A DNA stretch of 64,000 bases. Origin: Sphaerosporella brunnea. Its lineage: Eukaryota; Ascomycota; Pezizomycetes; Pezizales; Pyronemataceae. The stretch lies in NCBI GenBank assembly GCA_008704415.1, contig VXIS01000023.1, positions 186,001-250,000 of the forward strand, in the 5' to 3' direction. The notes beneath the pieces are model-generated. The model had not been told where the DNA came from. It was given only the letters and a program-made list of their open reading frames with translations, and ran no database searches. How positions within the stretch are numbered: the first letter of the stretch is position 1; every line of letters begins with the position of its first letter. Positions 32,047 through 42,259 of the stretch are shown here, in pieces. The translations under genes and the position numbers were made by a program.

Positions 32047-32460
32047 AACTCAGGCTGTGAGCTACGATCGTTTCTCTGCGATACCTCAAGCGATTCTCCA
32101 AGCTCCTTCGGTGAGCTAAACCCGCTTTTCTTCGATCTGGAAACGATCCTCCAAGCTCCAGTTGTCTTAAGCCCACAATTCAGGCTTTCGGTGAGCTACG
32201 ATCGTTTCTCTGCGGTACCTCAAGCGATTCTCCAAGCTCCTTCGGTGAGCTAAACCCGCTTTTCTTCGATCTGGAAACGATCCTCCAAGCTCCAGTTGTC
32301 TTAAGCCCACAATTCAGGCTTTCGGTGAGCTACGATCGTTTCTCTGCGGTACCTCAAGCGATTCTCCAAGCTCCTTCGGTGAGCTAAAACCGCTTTTGTT
32401 CGATCTGGAAACGATCCTCCAAGCTCTAGTTGTCTTACACCCACAACTCAGGCTTTCCGC
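32045..32460. repeat. 134-bp tandem repeat, about three units
   Basis: CAGGCTTTCGGTGAGCTACG recurs with a 134-bp period (32181, 32315; a diverged unit at ~32051 and an end at ~32449). Units contain AAGCTCCAGTTGTCTTAAGC and CTCCAAGCTCCTTCGGTGAG. Less regular versions occur at 30300-30540, 8400-8700 and 38700-38900. On the minus strand they encode PELWGLRQLELE-like text ahead of the copia RT, suggesting an expanded N-terminal repeat of that element. Confidence 0.85.
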
Positions 32461-32929
32461 TGCTCAAATCGCGTCCGCAGCAGCGCCAGCTGTTTATACC
32501 CACAGCTCCGGGTCCGCGCTGCTCAAAGTTGTCAAATAGCAGCTCGTTTTTCGAACTTGTCATGACTTCTCTTTTCGGGTCTGCGCTTCTCAAGCTTGTC
32601 TGCAGCGACGCCTGTGTCGAGCTTCGTTGTCGCTTATCGAACGGTGCGCTTAAAAATAGTTGGGTGTCGGGTTGAACGCGCGCGCTTGAGCGCTTATGAG
32701 TTTTGGACTTTGGTCTGTCCGCAGACGCGCCGGTTTTAGCTCCCGCTGGCTGGTGCCTTTGATACAATCAGGTGTCTGACCGGGTGTGAGAGCCAGATAA
32801 TCAGTTGTGCGTCTAGAAGGGGACTCGATTGTGCAGATGCTACAGCGCTCTCACAAAACGTTCTTTACAATGCTCTCTTGTTCCAATTGAAGTCTCATGT
32901 CCAGAACTCTCGTGGTGGTGGTCTAGATG
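32461..32929. other. Copia-associated leader sequence and spacer
   Basis: The minus-strand frame 32767-32435 (FDNFEQRGPGAVGINSW) parallels plus-strand text at 37490-37540 (DRFEQRRLGAAGIN), so it belongs to D1. Bases 32700-32929 show nothing recognisable. Confidence 0.4.
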
Positions 32930-33415
32930 GGGGTGCCGGGTGCCTATAAGCTCCGGCTCGGGTTGGGTGTGGTTGATTTTGGCATTCTTCGATCACCTCT
33001 CACGACTCCCAACGGCTCGTCTCCCACAAAACTCTCTCAAACCTGTGACGGCGCGACATTGGGTTAGGTATGGAGGAGCTGTGGGTCGGCATTGAGGCTC
33101 GTTAGGGCTCGACGCCTGTGAGCACGTGACGGGCTGTATATATAGAGGGGCGTCGTTCTGTTTTTGCTGCCTTTCCTTTCTTTTTCTCTTCACTGAACCT
33201 TTGTCTTTCGATCTAAGCGCTTTTGTTCACACCACTCCGAATCCTGTCTCGAATCTCGACCTCGGCACCTCTTGAACCTCGTCTCCGAACGCCGACTACC
33301 CCGACTCCTATCTAAACGAGTACCTTTTTTTTTCCTCTCCGACCTACCCTTCGATACTCCCCGCTACAGAACCTCTCCCAGACTTCTCTCTGACATACCA
33401 TCACAACCGCGACAC
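32930..33415 (+). promoter_or_regulatory. TDEK promoter block with TATA and E-box
   Basis: Homologous to 3240-3600: GATTTTGGCATTCTTCGATC, ACTCCCAACGGCTCGTCTCC and ACTCTCTC. A strong TATA box (TATATATAG, 33137-33145) lies 13 bp after CACGTGAC. The leader then differs from the other copies: it is C/T-rich with CTCTTCACTGAACC and AACCTCTCCCAGAC before the ATG at 33420. Confidence 0.55.
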
Positions 33416-33419
33416 GGGG

Positions 33420-35200
33420 ATGACTCTGAAGAAACTCTACGCCAAGTACGACCTCCCGGCTCCCCGCACAACCGACGGGAAGACCCATAACCTTATGGCG
33501 CAATTCATCTGGGACAACGGATGGTACGAGGTGTAGCACTGGTCCTGACCGAGGCCTTCAACCATTGCCGAGCAAAGCGTCTCCGAGACATTGACGGGGC
33601 GCACCTTCACCGTCTCCAATTCAGGACTGAATAAATCAACGCACAAAAAGCGGCAACGGAGGCTCCAAAGAGTGGTAAGCGGATCCAGTGCTGGCATCGA
33701 CTGCACAAACTATTAGCAAAACCCACGTTAACATTTTCAACAGATTCCCGTGCATTAATCAACAGGGTGTGGAAACAAAGCCCAACCACCTTTGGAATTT
33801 CTGCACGTCCATTATTGGACTGGGGATGGTTAACATTCGAAGCTGCGGAAGTCCGAAAGTGCCCCCATTCCCTCACAACCGACGAGAAGACCCATACCCT
33901 TATGGCGGAATTCATCTGCGACAACGGAAATCGGGTGTGCACGCTGTCAGGAAGGACAACCACCTTTACACGTTCGGCACTTCCTTGGTTGGACTGGGCA
34001 TGGTCAACCTTCGAAAACGCGGAGTTCCGGACCTGGTTGCATCCCCGGTCAACCTGGCGGTTGTTCTGGTCCTACCTCCAGCCCAGCAGCAGCAGCAACA
34101 GCAGCAGCAGTGGCAGCGTGACCATGACACCCGCGAGACGAGGATCGAGGACCAGCTGCACGCGCTGCCTGGTCACATTAAAGACATGTTGGACCAGAAG
34201 CTGGAGGCTGTTCTCGCTGCATGTCAAGAAAACGCTGAGCCCGCTCTGTCCTCCCGCCAAGAATCTCGCCACAGTGCACGGCGGTGTGTCATCAGGCGTT
34301 CTGGACGTTTTCAATCACCGGCGACTCGATAAGTTCAACTTCGGCCAGTCAAACAGTGTCGACGATGTCGACGCACTGTCGAAGTGGTGCGAAGTTGATC
34401 CGGGTGCTACCGTGATCGCCCTGACCGTGCCAACCAGCGACTGCGTCACCGTGCAACGGGTTTTCATGCAAGTGCAGCCTTTCCTTCTCTCGCCGGTTGA
34501 CCTCCAAGATTTTCATGACGATATACATTGCATTAAAATCCGTGAGATCGTTTTTACGGTGAGTCAAATTATATCCATGAGCCGTGCGTGTGTGTGTCTG
34601 ACGCCGGGACAGCTCAGGAAATCGCTTTTCCGCAGCCATGTCACGACCTCTTATCTTGTCGGCAACGTCTCCCATCAAGAGTTTGGCGGAGTGGCTCAGC
34701 CAGGAACCGCAACACACTGCCGTGCTGTCCTACACAAGCCTGTCGACAGGTTTGACCATGACCGGTTGCAGCTCCTGAAGAAGCATTCTGTGCAGGTCAA
34801 TCGCGCGCAACCTGACGCCCAGCGACTGCAGAGAATGGTCCGGAAATGGAATGAGAGTGCGGTGGCGGCCTTGGGTAAGCAGTCCAAACACGTATGCGCC
34901 CAGAGTGATTTTGACCAACAGGAGAAGGATTTCAAACGGCACCAAGACCCTGCAAACGAGCAAATCAAGAGCCTGCAGTGGATGCTTGCCTCCGTGAACG
35001 AAGAACTTGCCTCCTTGAAGGAAGAATTTATCTCGGTGAAGGTTGAATATACCTCCGTGAAGGAGGAACCTGCCTCAGTGAAGGAGGAAGCGAGGAAACG
35101 GCATGAGCAAGCTTCCGCCTTCCGGGAGGAAATGAGAAAGGAGTTTGCGGCCTTGCGTGCTCAAGTTGCTGGCATGGCTGCAGAGTGGCACAGTTCGTAA
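33420..35200 (+). pseudogene. TDEK family copy 11 with inserted segment and coiled-coil tail
   Basis: The N-terminal domain 33420-33535 (TLKKLYAKYDLPAPRTTDGK) ends in TAG. Module pieces (LASTAQTISKTHVNIFNRF, KSGVHAVRKDNHLYTFGT) are in other frames. A 477-codon open frame (33767-35200) begins out of register with the module and enters register at the inserted segment (ATVHGGVSSGVLDVFNHRRL, ~34270-34500, no match elsewhere). It then runs through REIVFTVSQIISMSRACV without the usual stop into the tail: LLKKHSVQVNRAQPD, EKDFKRHQDPANEQIKSL and repeated SVKEE heptads. The last ~200 codons could be a real coiled-coil protein, while the upstream half is a frame-shifted reading. Confidence 0.55.
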
Positions 35201-35974
35201 TTGTGGTGCACGTCGTTTTTAGGAATTGAGACAGGTATCAAAAGGCGTAGGGTGCCAATAATGATGTCGTGAGCCTCGCAGAATTCACTCATGAGAGGTG
35301 TGCCAGGCAGTTTTCTACAGGGTTAGTCTGCAGCAGCCAGGGTCGAGGGCTGGCTTAGGCCTCCCGACACTTGCGCTGAACTTAATGACACTGGGAGCGG
35401 GGTGTGTTCGGCGTTGCGTTTGCTTGCATGTATACTCTATGGGATCCGAGTATGAACGGGTGTAACAAGGCAGAACTAGAGTATCTTGAACCGGAACAGA
35501 GCCCCGTCACCTCAGCTGGGACGAGATAATGAGCCGCATGGTCTGAGCTGGGATTGTGACATTCTTCCTTGTGTGCTGGAGGGATTCAGTGGCATAAACA
35601 GTCACACATTCATTCCTTCCCGATCACCGACTGCATCCTGTTGAACAACGCTCCATGAAACAGGTTGAGAATCCCAAAACTTGCAGTAGCATCGTGAGTG
35701 AGTGGGTGAGTGGTCTACACCGAACGAGTGATTACCACCAAAGCGAAAAAAAAAAAAAGAGGGGCGCCTGCAAGCAGGCCAACAACGGAGTAGGGGGTTG
35801 AGACTGGCGAACTCCCGCAGGAAAAGTGTTGATCGAAACTTGTATAGAATTTTTTTCTTTGGCGTGACATGGTCTTTCCCGAGTGGTAAGAACTGCAATG
35901 CGGAGGATGGAAGAATTTGTTTTTGTTTCCGCTAGAGAGAAACCTCAGAACGAAACCATCGAAACCCCACAAAA
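35201..35974. other. Spacer with a D1 end fragment
   Basis: Bases ~35430-35520 carry, in reverse, the D1 end (GGGATCCGAGTATGAACGGG, TGTAACAAGGCAGAACTAGA). An A12-13 run lies near 35746. No gene recognised. Confidence 0.5.
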
Positions 35975-37030
35975 AAAGAACCGCATATGTCCAGCATACT
36001 ACCCCGAAACCTGCGAAAAGAGCCGGATACCACCGAATTCTTGATTTGTCCAGGATACCACAACATAAGGCGAGCGTAAGGTACGGTAATACTCTGTTAA
36101 CAGCGATTTCTATTGCTAACTACGCAGTCTCTCTACATACGCGTGCGGTTACAGGTACGCGCTTTATGGCCGTCCGTGCCGCTACAAACCCCACAGCGTC
36201 GTGGCGCGCGGACAGCGACTTCATCTCGACCCTCTTTCACCTGCTTGTTCCGTTGTTTATGCGCTTCATACTTGCCCACGCGCTTCCTGTTTGATCGTCC
36301 ACGAATTATTTTTGTGAGTGGTGGTTTGCAGGCGTCCAAGGGAGCATGACTCAAGCCGGACAAAGCGTCTGACTCTGCATCTGTGTCTGAAGAATTGTCT
36401 AGAGTCCGTGCTACGGTTTGTCTCGGCGCGAGGTTTAGCAATGGCTTCCTGTCCCCGGAGGCGGACCTGCTCCAGATTTATGGGGGGAAATTGGATCGAT
36501 GCACCGCGACAACGGTTAAAAGACGTAGATATGAAGGCAGAAAATCCACGGGAGCTAAATTCGAGAATAGGGGGTTCGCGCACACCAAATCCTGCGACAG
36601 TTTGCGTTCGACTCTCATGCTCAGAAGGTTCAAACCCGCTGCATCTGAGCCCGCTACATCCAAGCCCTGATACCACAGTTGCCATCTTAACAGGTAAATT
36701 GCTGACGCGCGGGTATGGGAAGTAGCAGAAGTAACGAGATGAGTGAAGGTGCTTGGGGGGGGGGGGAAGGGGTGTCGTCGGAAGGCAATGAGAGTAGTAC
36801 GTCCCGCGGTTGGAGAGAAGGAGTGCAGGAGGTTTTACATTCAACGCGGGTTGGCGTTTACGGAATGGGAGAGGAGGAGTGCAGGAGGTTCTACATTCAA
36901 CGCGGGTTGGCGTTTACGGAATGGGTGACTCATACTGTGGTATCCTGGACAACTCAAAAATTGGGTGGTATCCTGCTCTTTTCGCAGGTTTCGAGGTGGT
37001 AAGCTGGACATATGCCGTTCTTTTTATCTT
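35975..37030. mobile_element. Mutator-like element with ~90-bp terminal inverted repeats
   Basis: Bases ~35978-36065 are the inverse of ~36937-37025: TGTGGTATCCTGGACAA, GGTGGTATCC, GCTCTTTTCGCAGGTTTCG, TGGACATATG. The inner ends are marked by TGTGGTATCC. Long inverted repeats of this kind are typical of Mutator-like elements, and the interior carries a matching zinc-knuckle fragment on the minus strand. Exact outer ends and the expected 9-10-bp target duplication could not be fixed. Confidence 0.72.
36133..36441 (-). pseudogene. Mutator-like transposase C-terminal zinc knuckle
   Basis: The frame ends RGRSNRKRVGKYEAHKQRN, then VRAPRRCGVCSGTDGHKART and C. The combination RGRPxxKR followed by CxxCxxxGHxxxTC is the C-terminal signature of many Mutator-like transposases. 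It lies inside the inverted-repeat element. The catalytic domain is missing. Bases 36819-36930 hold two copies of a 56-bp tandem repeat (GAGTGCAGGAGGTT at 36821 and 36877). Confidence 0.55.
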
Positions 37031-37039
37031 AGGGTTCAG

Positions 37040-37305
37040 TGTATCTGCATGACTCCCCGCTGCGGAGAATGGGCTAGACGGTTGTCATGTGGGGTGGCCC
37101 CGCGGATGGTCCTGTGGCTCTCCAGGTGAAAATGAGTTACCGTGCTTTACTCTCGATGCAATGAGCTCGAATTTACACATATAGCGCATCATAGGACGCT
37201 CATCCTGCCCGTATATTTAAATCTACCCCCCCACGAAAGGTTGTTGAGTGGGGTGGCCCCGTGGAGGGTGGCTCTCCAGGTCAAAATGAGCTACCTGCCA
37301 TGAAA
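37040..37305. repeat. ~155-bp satellite, small array (about 2 units)
   Basis: Units contain GGTTGT(C/T)(A/G)TG(T/A)GG, GGTGGCCCCG, GTGGCTCTCCAGGT, AATGAG and CATATAGCGCATCATAGGAC. The same unit forms the large array at 44.7-53.1 kb. Confidence 0.8.
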
Positions 37306-37319
37306 CATCTGCAACAACT

Positions 37320-38190
37320 ATCGACAGCGACTCCGTTTATAGCTTCAACAGGTTATACGCCCGGTGCTACGACGTGAATAAGAACATACAACATCCCCGG
37401 ACAGGCATGTGGCGACAACCTCGGAAGACGAGCTGCTATTGACAAATGTAAGCAGCGGGGACCCGGAGCTGTCGACATATACAGCAGCTACGGACAGGTT
37501 TGAGCAGCGCAGACTCGGAGCTGCCGGTATTAACCGCGGGAGCTATTTTTGCGACAAAAACAACGCAAGCAGAATCAGGTCACAATGGGCTGAACCAGAA
37601 TTGCAACTGCGGCGATGGATGCCAGCTGTTTAAAACGGGAAGGACGCAGTTGCTGATACTGCGCAGTGATGGGCCACACGAAACGAAACATCCACACCAA
37701 GCTGCGGGACGCACGCAGCCTGTGGAACTCAGCGCGGAAGGAGAAGAAGAAGGAGAAGCGTGTGGCTTGAGGGTTCGGCTCGAGGCGGAGGCTGCAGTTG
37801 ACCCACCAATAAGATTGCATACCGGTAACGAGCTTGATTACTCACACAAGGAAGATTGTCACAATCCCAGCTAAGACCACGCGGCTCATTATCTCGTCCC
37901 AGCTGAGGTGACGGGGCTCTGTTCAGGTTCCTGATACTCACACAAGGAAGAATGTCACAATCCCAGCTCAGCCCATGCGGCTCATTATCTCGTCCCAGCT
38001 GAGGTGACGGGGCTCTGTTCAGGTTCCTGATACTCACACAAGGAAGAATGTCACAATCCCAGCTCAGACCATGCGGCTCATTACCTCGTCTTAGCTGAGG
38101 TGACGGGGCTCTGTTTCGGTTCAAGATACTCCAGTTCTGCCTTGTTACACCCGTTCATACTCGGATCCCATAGAGTATACACCAATTAGA
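37320..38190 (+). repeat. Dispersed repeat D1, plus-strand copy with internal expansion
   Basis: Starts at AACAGGTTATACGCCCGGTG (~37335) and ends at CCATAGAGTATACACCAATT (~38185). It is co-linear with 8190-9045. It differs by a 96-bp internal tandem repeat (three units, 37841-38128). Plus-strand frames such as 37500-37874 show no motif. Confidence 0.65.
37841..38128 (-). repeat. 96-bp tandem repeat, three units, open on the minus strand
   Basis: CTCACACAAGGAAG recurs at 37841, 37937 and 38033. Because 96 is divisible by three, the minus-strand frame 38124-37729 encodes a 32-residue repeat (RAPSPQLGRDNEPHGLSWDC, then ILPCVS) with two conserved Cys. The single-unit copies at 8.9 and 53.7 kb lack the expansion. 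Whether it is translated is unknown. Confidence 0.8.
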
Positions 38191-38249
38191 CATGCAAGCA
38201 AACGCAACGCAGAACACACCCCGCTCCCAGTGTCATTGAGTTCTGCGCA

Positions 38250-38470
38250 TCGCGCAAGGTGGTTTTTCTTGCTGACCACGTCTGCCCCCAGCCTCACGAC
38301 GCCCGGGAACTTCCGAAAGATTTGCATGTGGTTGTAGGCGTCGGTCCGTGTGTGGTGAGATCGCGGTGGTGGTGGGATTGGCACGCCTTGTACCATCCGT
38401 TGTGGCCAATGAAATTCATCATAATGATATGGAGCTTCTCGTCGGTTGTGCGCGGGGTGGGGAGGGCGAC
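38250..38470 (-). pseudogene. TDEK family copy 12, N-terminal fragment
   Basis: Minus-strand text AHNRREAPYHYDEFHWPQRM is the out-of-frame reading of the TDEKTH domain (in frame: TTDEKLHIIMMNF, GHNGWYKA). It is followed by a module piece, DAYNHMQIFRKFPGVVRLGA, then DVVSKKNHLA. It is placed between D1 (left) and unrelated text, and both ends are truncated. Confidence 0.6.
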
Positions 38471-38689
38471 CTGGCGTCCGGGGCGGGGTCAGCGTTCCCT
38501 GTCCGTGCTGCCAGAATTGCCTGCACCTTCTCGTCGCGGAGCGTCCAAAGGTGGTTCCGGTTTCGTTCGTTTGCCGTTTATCAGATCGTATAGTCCTGCT
38601 CCCTCCAGGTGACGTTTCATAGCCTTGACCCATACTGGGTTTGCAGCAACGGCAGTGTCAGCGTTGCCATCCTGCTTCAGTTCTCTTCG

Positions 38690-39165
38690 TGAGTTAAAAT
38701 CGTTTCTCCGAGCGACAGTTGTCTTATGCCCACAACACAGGCAGTCGGTAAGTTCTCTTTCTCTCCGCAAGCGGCTCTGCAAGCTTCAGTTGTCTTGAGC
38801 CCACAAGTCAGGCTTTTCGTCGGTAAGCTTCAGCTGTTGCTATTTGCGAACGGCGTTTCAAGCTTCAGTTGTCTTAACCCCCACAACTCAGGGTTTTTTC
38901 GCTGCTCTGTCGCGTCGTAGCAGCGCGTGTCTCGACTTTCGACTCGTGATTGTTGTCGGTTCTTATCGAAGTCATAGCGCCGGGCTCATAACCTGTTGAC
39001 GATAGGTTTCACAACGTGGACGCTCAGAACGTAGGTAGAAGAGATATATTGAAGGTACGGAGCTTAGGCGCTCCAAACCTCAATCCAACTACATCGCTAT
39101 CTAACCCTAGTATAGCCGTTCATACTCGGATGCCATATGCAGAGTATAGAGTGACTGATGTACAC
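38690..39165 (-). repeat. Dispersed repeat D1, minus-strand copy
   Basis: On the plus strand AGTTGTCTTAACCCCCACAA (38868), GCGCCGGGCTCATAACCTGT (~38979) and GAACGTAGGTAGAAGAGAT. Co-linear with 9110-9470. It adjoins TDEK sequence at ~39180 with the same junction as at 9480. Confidence 0.55.
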
Positions 39166-39179
39166 TCTATCTCTCAGCA

Positions 39180-40290
39180 GGCCTTGCTGAGCGCGCGCAC
39201 TCACGACCGCAAAAGGCCCGAGAACGTGTTAAATATTTTCACGTGGTTGAAGGCGTCGGTGAGTACCGCCGACCAGGACAATTCCCTTCTTCCGGACGGA
39301 GACCATCCGCAGCCCACCCCTGGACATGCCGAACTTTCAGCGGTGGTTTTTCTTGATGACCTTAGCTGTCCTGCTCCTGTACGAAAGTGGGATGTGTAAT
39401 TACCTATTGACCTTCCCGTGGTTTCAGCGTGGTCTTGAGCAGGGTCCCGCAAAGTGTGTGTAGCCTGCTTCCGCTTTGCGGCACGAGTCTCCGGCCAGGC
39501 GGGGCCGTCATGGCAGGTCTTGGTGATCTTCAGTGGCGCTTTTTGATCTCCAACTCGACCGAGCTTCCGGGGCGAGGTGAGCGTGCTCTGGATATCGGCC
39601 AGAACGGCTTGCAGGTTCTCGTCCAACATGTTGTTAATCTGGCCAGGTAACGCCTGCAACTGGTCCTCGTTTCTCAGCTGGCGAACCCCCTGATCAAGCT
39701 GCCACTGCTGCCGGACAGACTAGTGACCATCCTGCTGCTGCTGCCAGTCCTGATGACACGTTCAGGATTCCGCGTTTCCGGACGCAGACCTTCCCCAGCG
39801 CAAGCGTGGACGTGCCGAAATTCCAAAGGTGGTTGGGCTTTATGACCGCGTCCATACCCTGTTGATGAAGACCCGGGACTCTGTTGACCATCTCCGCGTG
39901 GTTGAAGGCATCAGTCAGGACCACCTCCCACTGCTGGTTAACCATCCCCAGCCCAACAATGGACGTGCCGAAAGCCAAAAGGTGGTTGTGCAGTCAATGC
40001 CAGCACAGGATCCGCTTACCACGCTTTGGAGCCTCCGTTGCCGCTTTTTGTGCATTGAGTTCTTCAGTTCTGAATTGGAGACGGTGACGCTGCGCCCCGC
40101 AAATGTCCCAGCGACGGTGGGGGTGGGCTTGGCAATGGTTGAAGGCCTCGGTCAGGACCACCCGCCACTGTTGCACCGTCGTACGCCTCGTACCATCCGT
40201 TGTCGCAGATGAATTCCGCCATAAGGGTATGGGTCTTCTCCTCGGTTGTCCGTACTGGGAGTAAAGTTTCCTCAGAGTCGTCCTCATGGG
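39180..40290 (-). pseudogene. TDEK family copy 13
   Basis: Minus strand from 40287: N-terminal text (TLRKLYSQYGQP), the junction slip, and the spacer (EELNAQKAATEAPKRGKR). Then come an in-frame module (MVNQQWEVVLTDAFNHAEMV, 39978-39850), a second partial one (GTSTLALGKVCVRKRGILNV), the helix (LQALPGQINNMLDENLQAVL) and finally a further module start (AVLTDAFNHVKIFNTFSG, ~39250). Modules therefore occur both before and after the C-terminal helix, which points to a head-to-tail fusion of two copies. Confidence 0.6.
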
Positions 40291-40990
40291 GTAGGTGTCG
40301 CGTGTGTGATGGTGTGTCTGTCAGCAGCCTTGTGACATGTCTTCAGAAAAGCGATTTCTTGAGCTGTCCCGGCGTCAGACACACGCGCGGCTCATGGATA
40401 TAAGTTGACTCACCATAAACACGATCTCACGGATGTTAATGAGATGTATATGGTCAGCGTGTTGTTGACGTCCAGAAAGAACGGCCTCCAGCTTCTGGTC
40501 CAACATATCTTTAATGTGACCAGGCAGCGCCTGCAGCTGGTCCTGGATCCTCGTCTCGCGGGTCTCATGTTCACGCTGCCACTGTTGCTGCTCTTTCTGC
40601 TACTGCTGGGCTGGAGGTAGGACCAAAACAACCGGCAGGTTGAGCGGGGATGAAACCACGTGCGGAATTCGGCGTTTTAGAATGTTGACCGTGCCCGGTC
40701 CAACCAAGGAAGTTGCGAACGTGTAAAGGTGGTTGTCGTTCCTGACAGCGTGCACACCCGATTTACAAAGGAGTGGGAGCCTGTTAAAAATTTCAACGTG
40801 GTTGAAGGCCTCCGTTGTCGCACATGAATTCCGCCATATGGGTATGCGTCTTCTCGTCGGTTGGGCGGAAAGCTGGGAGTCTGTACTGGGCGTAAGGTTT
40901 CCTCAGAGCCATCATCATGGGGTAGGCGTCGTGAGCTGTCCCGGCGTCAGACACACGCGCGGCTCCTGGATAGAAGTTGACTCCCCATAA
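40070..40990 (-). pseudogene. TDEK family copy 14
   Basis: Minus strand from ~40930: MMALRKPYAQYRLPAFRPTD, EKTHTHMAEFMCDNG, then directly the module end and the Q-rich and C-terminal segments in shifted frames, to SMSRACV-like text near 40380. This is followed by the N-terminal domain of the next copy (DSEETLLPVRTTEEKTHT). The order repeats the + strand array at 4.1-4.7 kb, in reverse orientation. Confidence 0.6.
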
Positions 40991-41562
40991 AAACGATCTC
41001 ACGGATTTTAATGCCATGTATATGGTCAGCGTTTTCTTGACGTGCAGACAGAACGGCCTCCAGCGTGTCGTCCAACATGTCTTTAATATGACCAGGCAGC
41101 GCCTGCAGCTGGTCCTCGATCCTCGGGAATTCCGCGTTTTCGAATGTTGACCATGCCTAGCCTAACCAAAGAAGTGCCGAACGTGTAAAGTTGGTTGTCC
41201 TTCCTGACAGCGTGCACACCCGATTTATAATGGAGTCGGAACCTGTTCAAAAATTTAACGTGGTTGAAGGCCTCGGTCAGGACCACCTCCCACTGCTGTT
41301 TAACGATCCCCAGCCCAACAATGGATATGCCGAACGTGTAAAGGTGGTTGTTCTTCCTGACAGCTTGCACACCCTATCTACAGAGGAGTGGGAACCTGTT
41401 CAAGATTTTAACGTGGTTGAAGGCCTCGGTCAGGACCACCTCCCAAAGTGGTACGCATCCGTTGTCGCAGATGAATTCCGCCATAAGGGTGTGGGTCTTC
41501 TCGTCGGTTGTGCGTGGAGCTGGGGCTCGTACTGGGCGTAACGTTTCTTCAGTCATCGCCAT
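40991..41562 (-). pseudogene. TDEK family copy 15
   Basis: ATG at 41562 (MAMTEETLRPVRAPAPRTTD), then EKTHTLMAEFICDNG and WEVVLTEAFNHVKILNRFPL in one frame to a stop at 41374. A second frame (41370-41083) carries the rest of module 1 and module 2 (QQWEVVLTEAFNHVKFLNRF) and the IRKRGIPEDRG linker. Here the N-terminus and the first module are in the same frame, unlike most broken copies, so this copy escaped the common slip. Confidence 0.6.
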
Positions 41563-41960
41563 GGGATAGGTGTCGCGGTTGTGGTGGTGTGTGTGTGTGA
41601 GGTGTGGAGTGGATTGAGGTCTGGGAGAGGTTTAGGTTTGGGATGGTTCAGTGTGGGCAGGCGTTCGGGTAGGTGAAATGAAGGTTAGTTGATTAGGATC
41701 AAGAGAGGGTCGAGCCGCGGGGTGTAACTACGTGCCACCACTCGCACCAGTGTACAACCCTATATACAACCCTACGTTCAGGTTTGGAATGGTTCAGGTT
41801 GGCGAGAGAGTGATGTGGGAGACGAGCCGTTGGGAGTGGTCGCCGGTGATGTAACAGTGCCAAAATCACTACCTGCTAACTCAACCGTGACAACCACAAC
41901 GACAATCCTCTCCCGAAGGTCCGATGGCGGTGGTACCCACCAAGGCCTATACCCCGTGCT
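41563..41960 (-). promoter_or_regulatory. TDEK promoter block, reverse orientation
   Basis: Reverse complement of the 3240-3600 block. It contains TTGTATATAGGGTTGTACAC (TATA at 41761-41766), CCACTCCCAACGGCTCGTCT and the C/A-rich leader ending at ATG 41562. The region upstream (to ~41945) begins GGAGAGGATTGTCGTTGTGG, also present at ~26460, and may be the left limit of the amplified unit. Confidence 0.6.
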
Positions 41961-42245
41961 GCAGTCATCACCAGTCGGTAGGTGCGTGATTTCCAGACTG
42001 ACTTTGAATCGAGACACGCGCTAACTTCAACTTCCAGCACAGTTCTCCACCGCTAGGTCATGCGTTATGTGCGGAATCAGCGGTTGGTGAGACTGTGTGC
42101 AGTGTCGTTGGTGCGCGGTTAGGGTGCGCCGTTAGTGGACGTCGTTGGGGGACGTCGTTTGGGGGACGTCGGTGATAATTTCAGTGTCGGTAGGTTTTTG
42201 AGATGGTTGCTGGATGCGGACGCCCTGCTTTTCTTCTTTTTCTTG
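41961..42245. other. Spacer
   Basis: Short direct repeats GGACGTCGTT(T)GGGGGACGTC near 42134-42170. Otherwise nothing recognised. Confidence 0.5.
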
Positions 42246-42259
42246 ATAATAAGATACAT

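Noticed and set aside
33767..34260. First half of the 477-codon plus-strand frame as genuine protein
   Set aside because: It reads the TDEK modules in the wrong frame (SGRTTTFTRSALPWL is the shifted reading of NHLYTFGTSLV); only the later part is plausible.
36266..36844. 192-codon minus-strand frame
   Set aside because: Low-complexity Pro/Ser/His text inside the Mutator-like element, with no motif; part overlaps the frame carrying the zinc knuckle.
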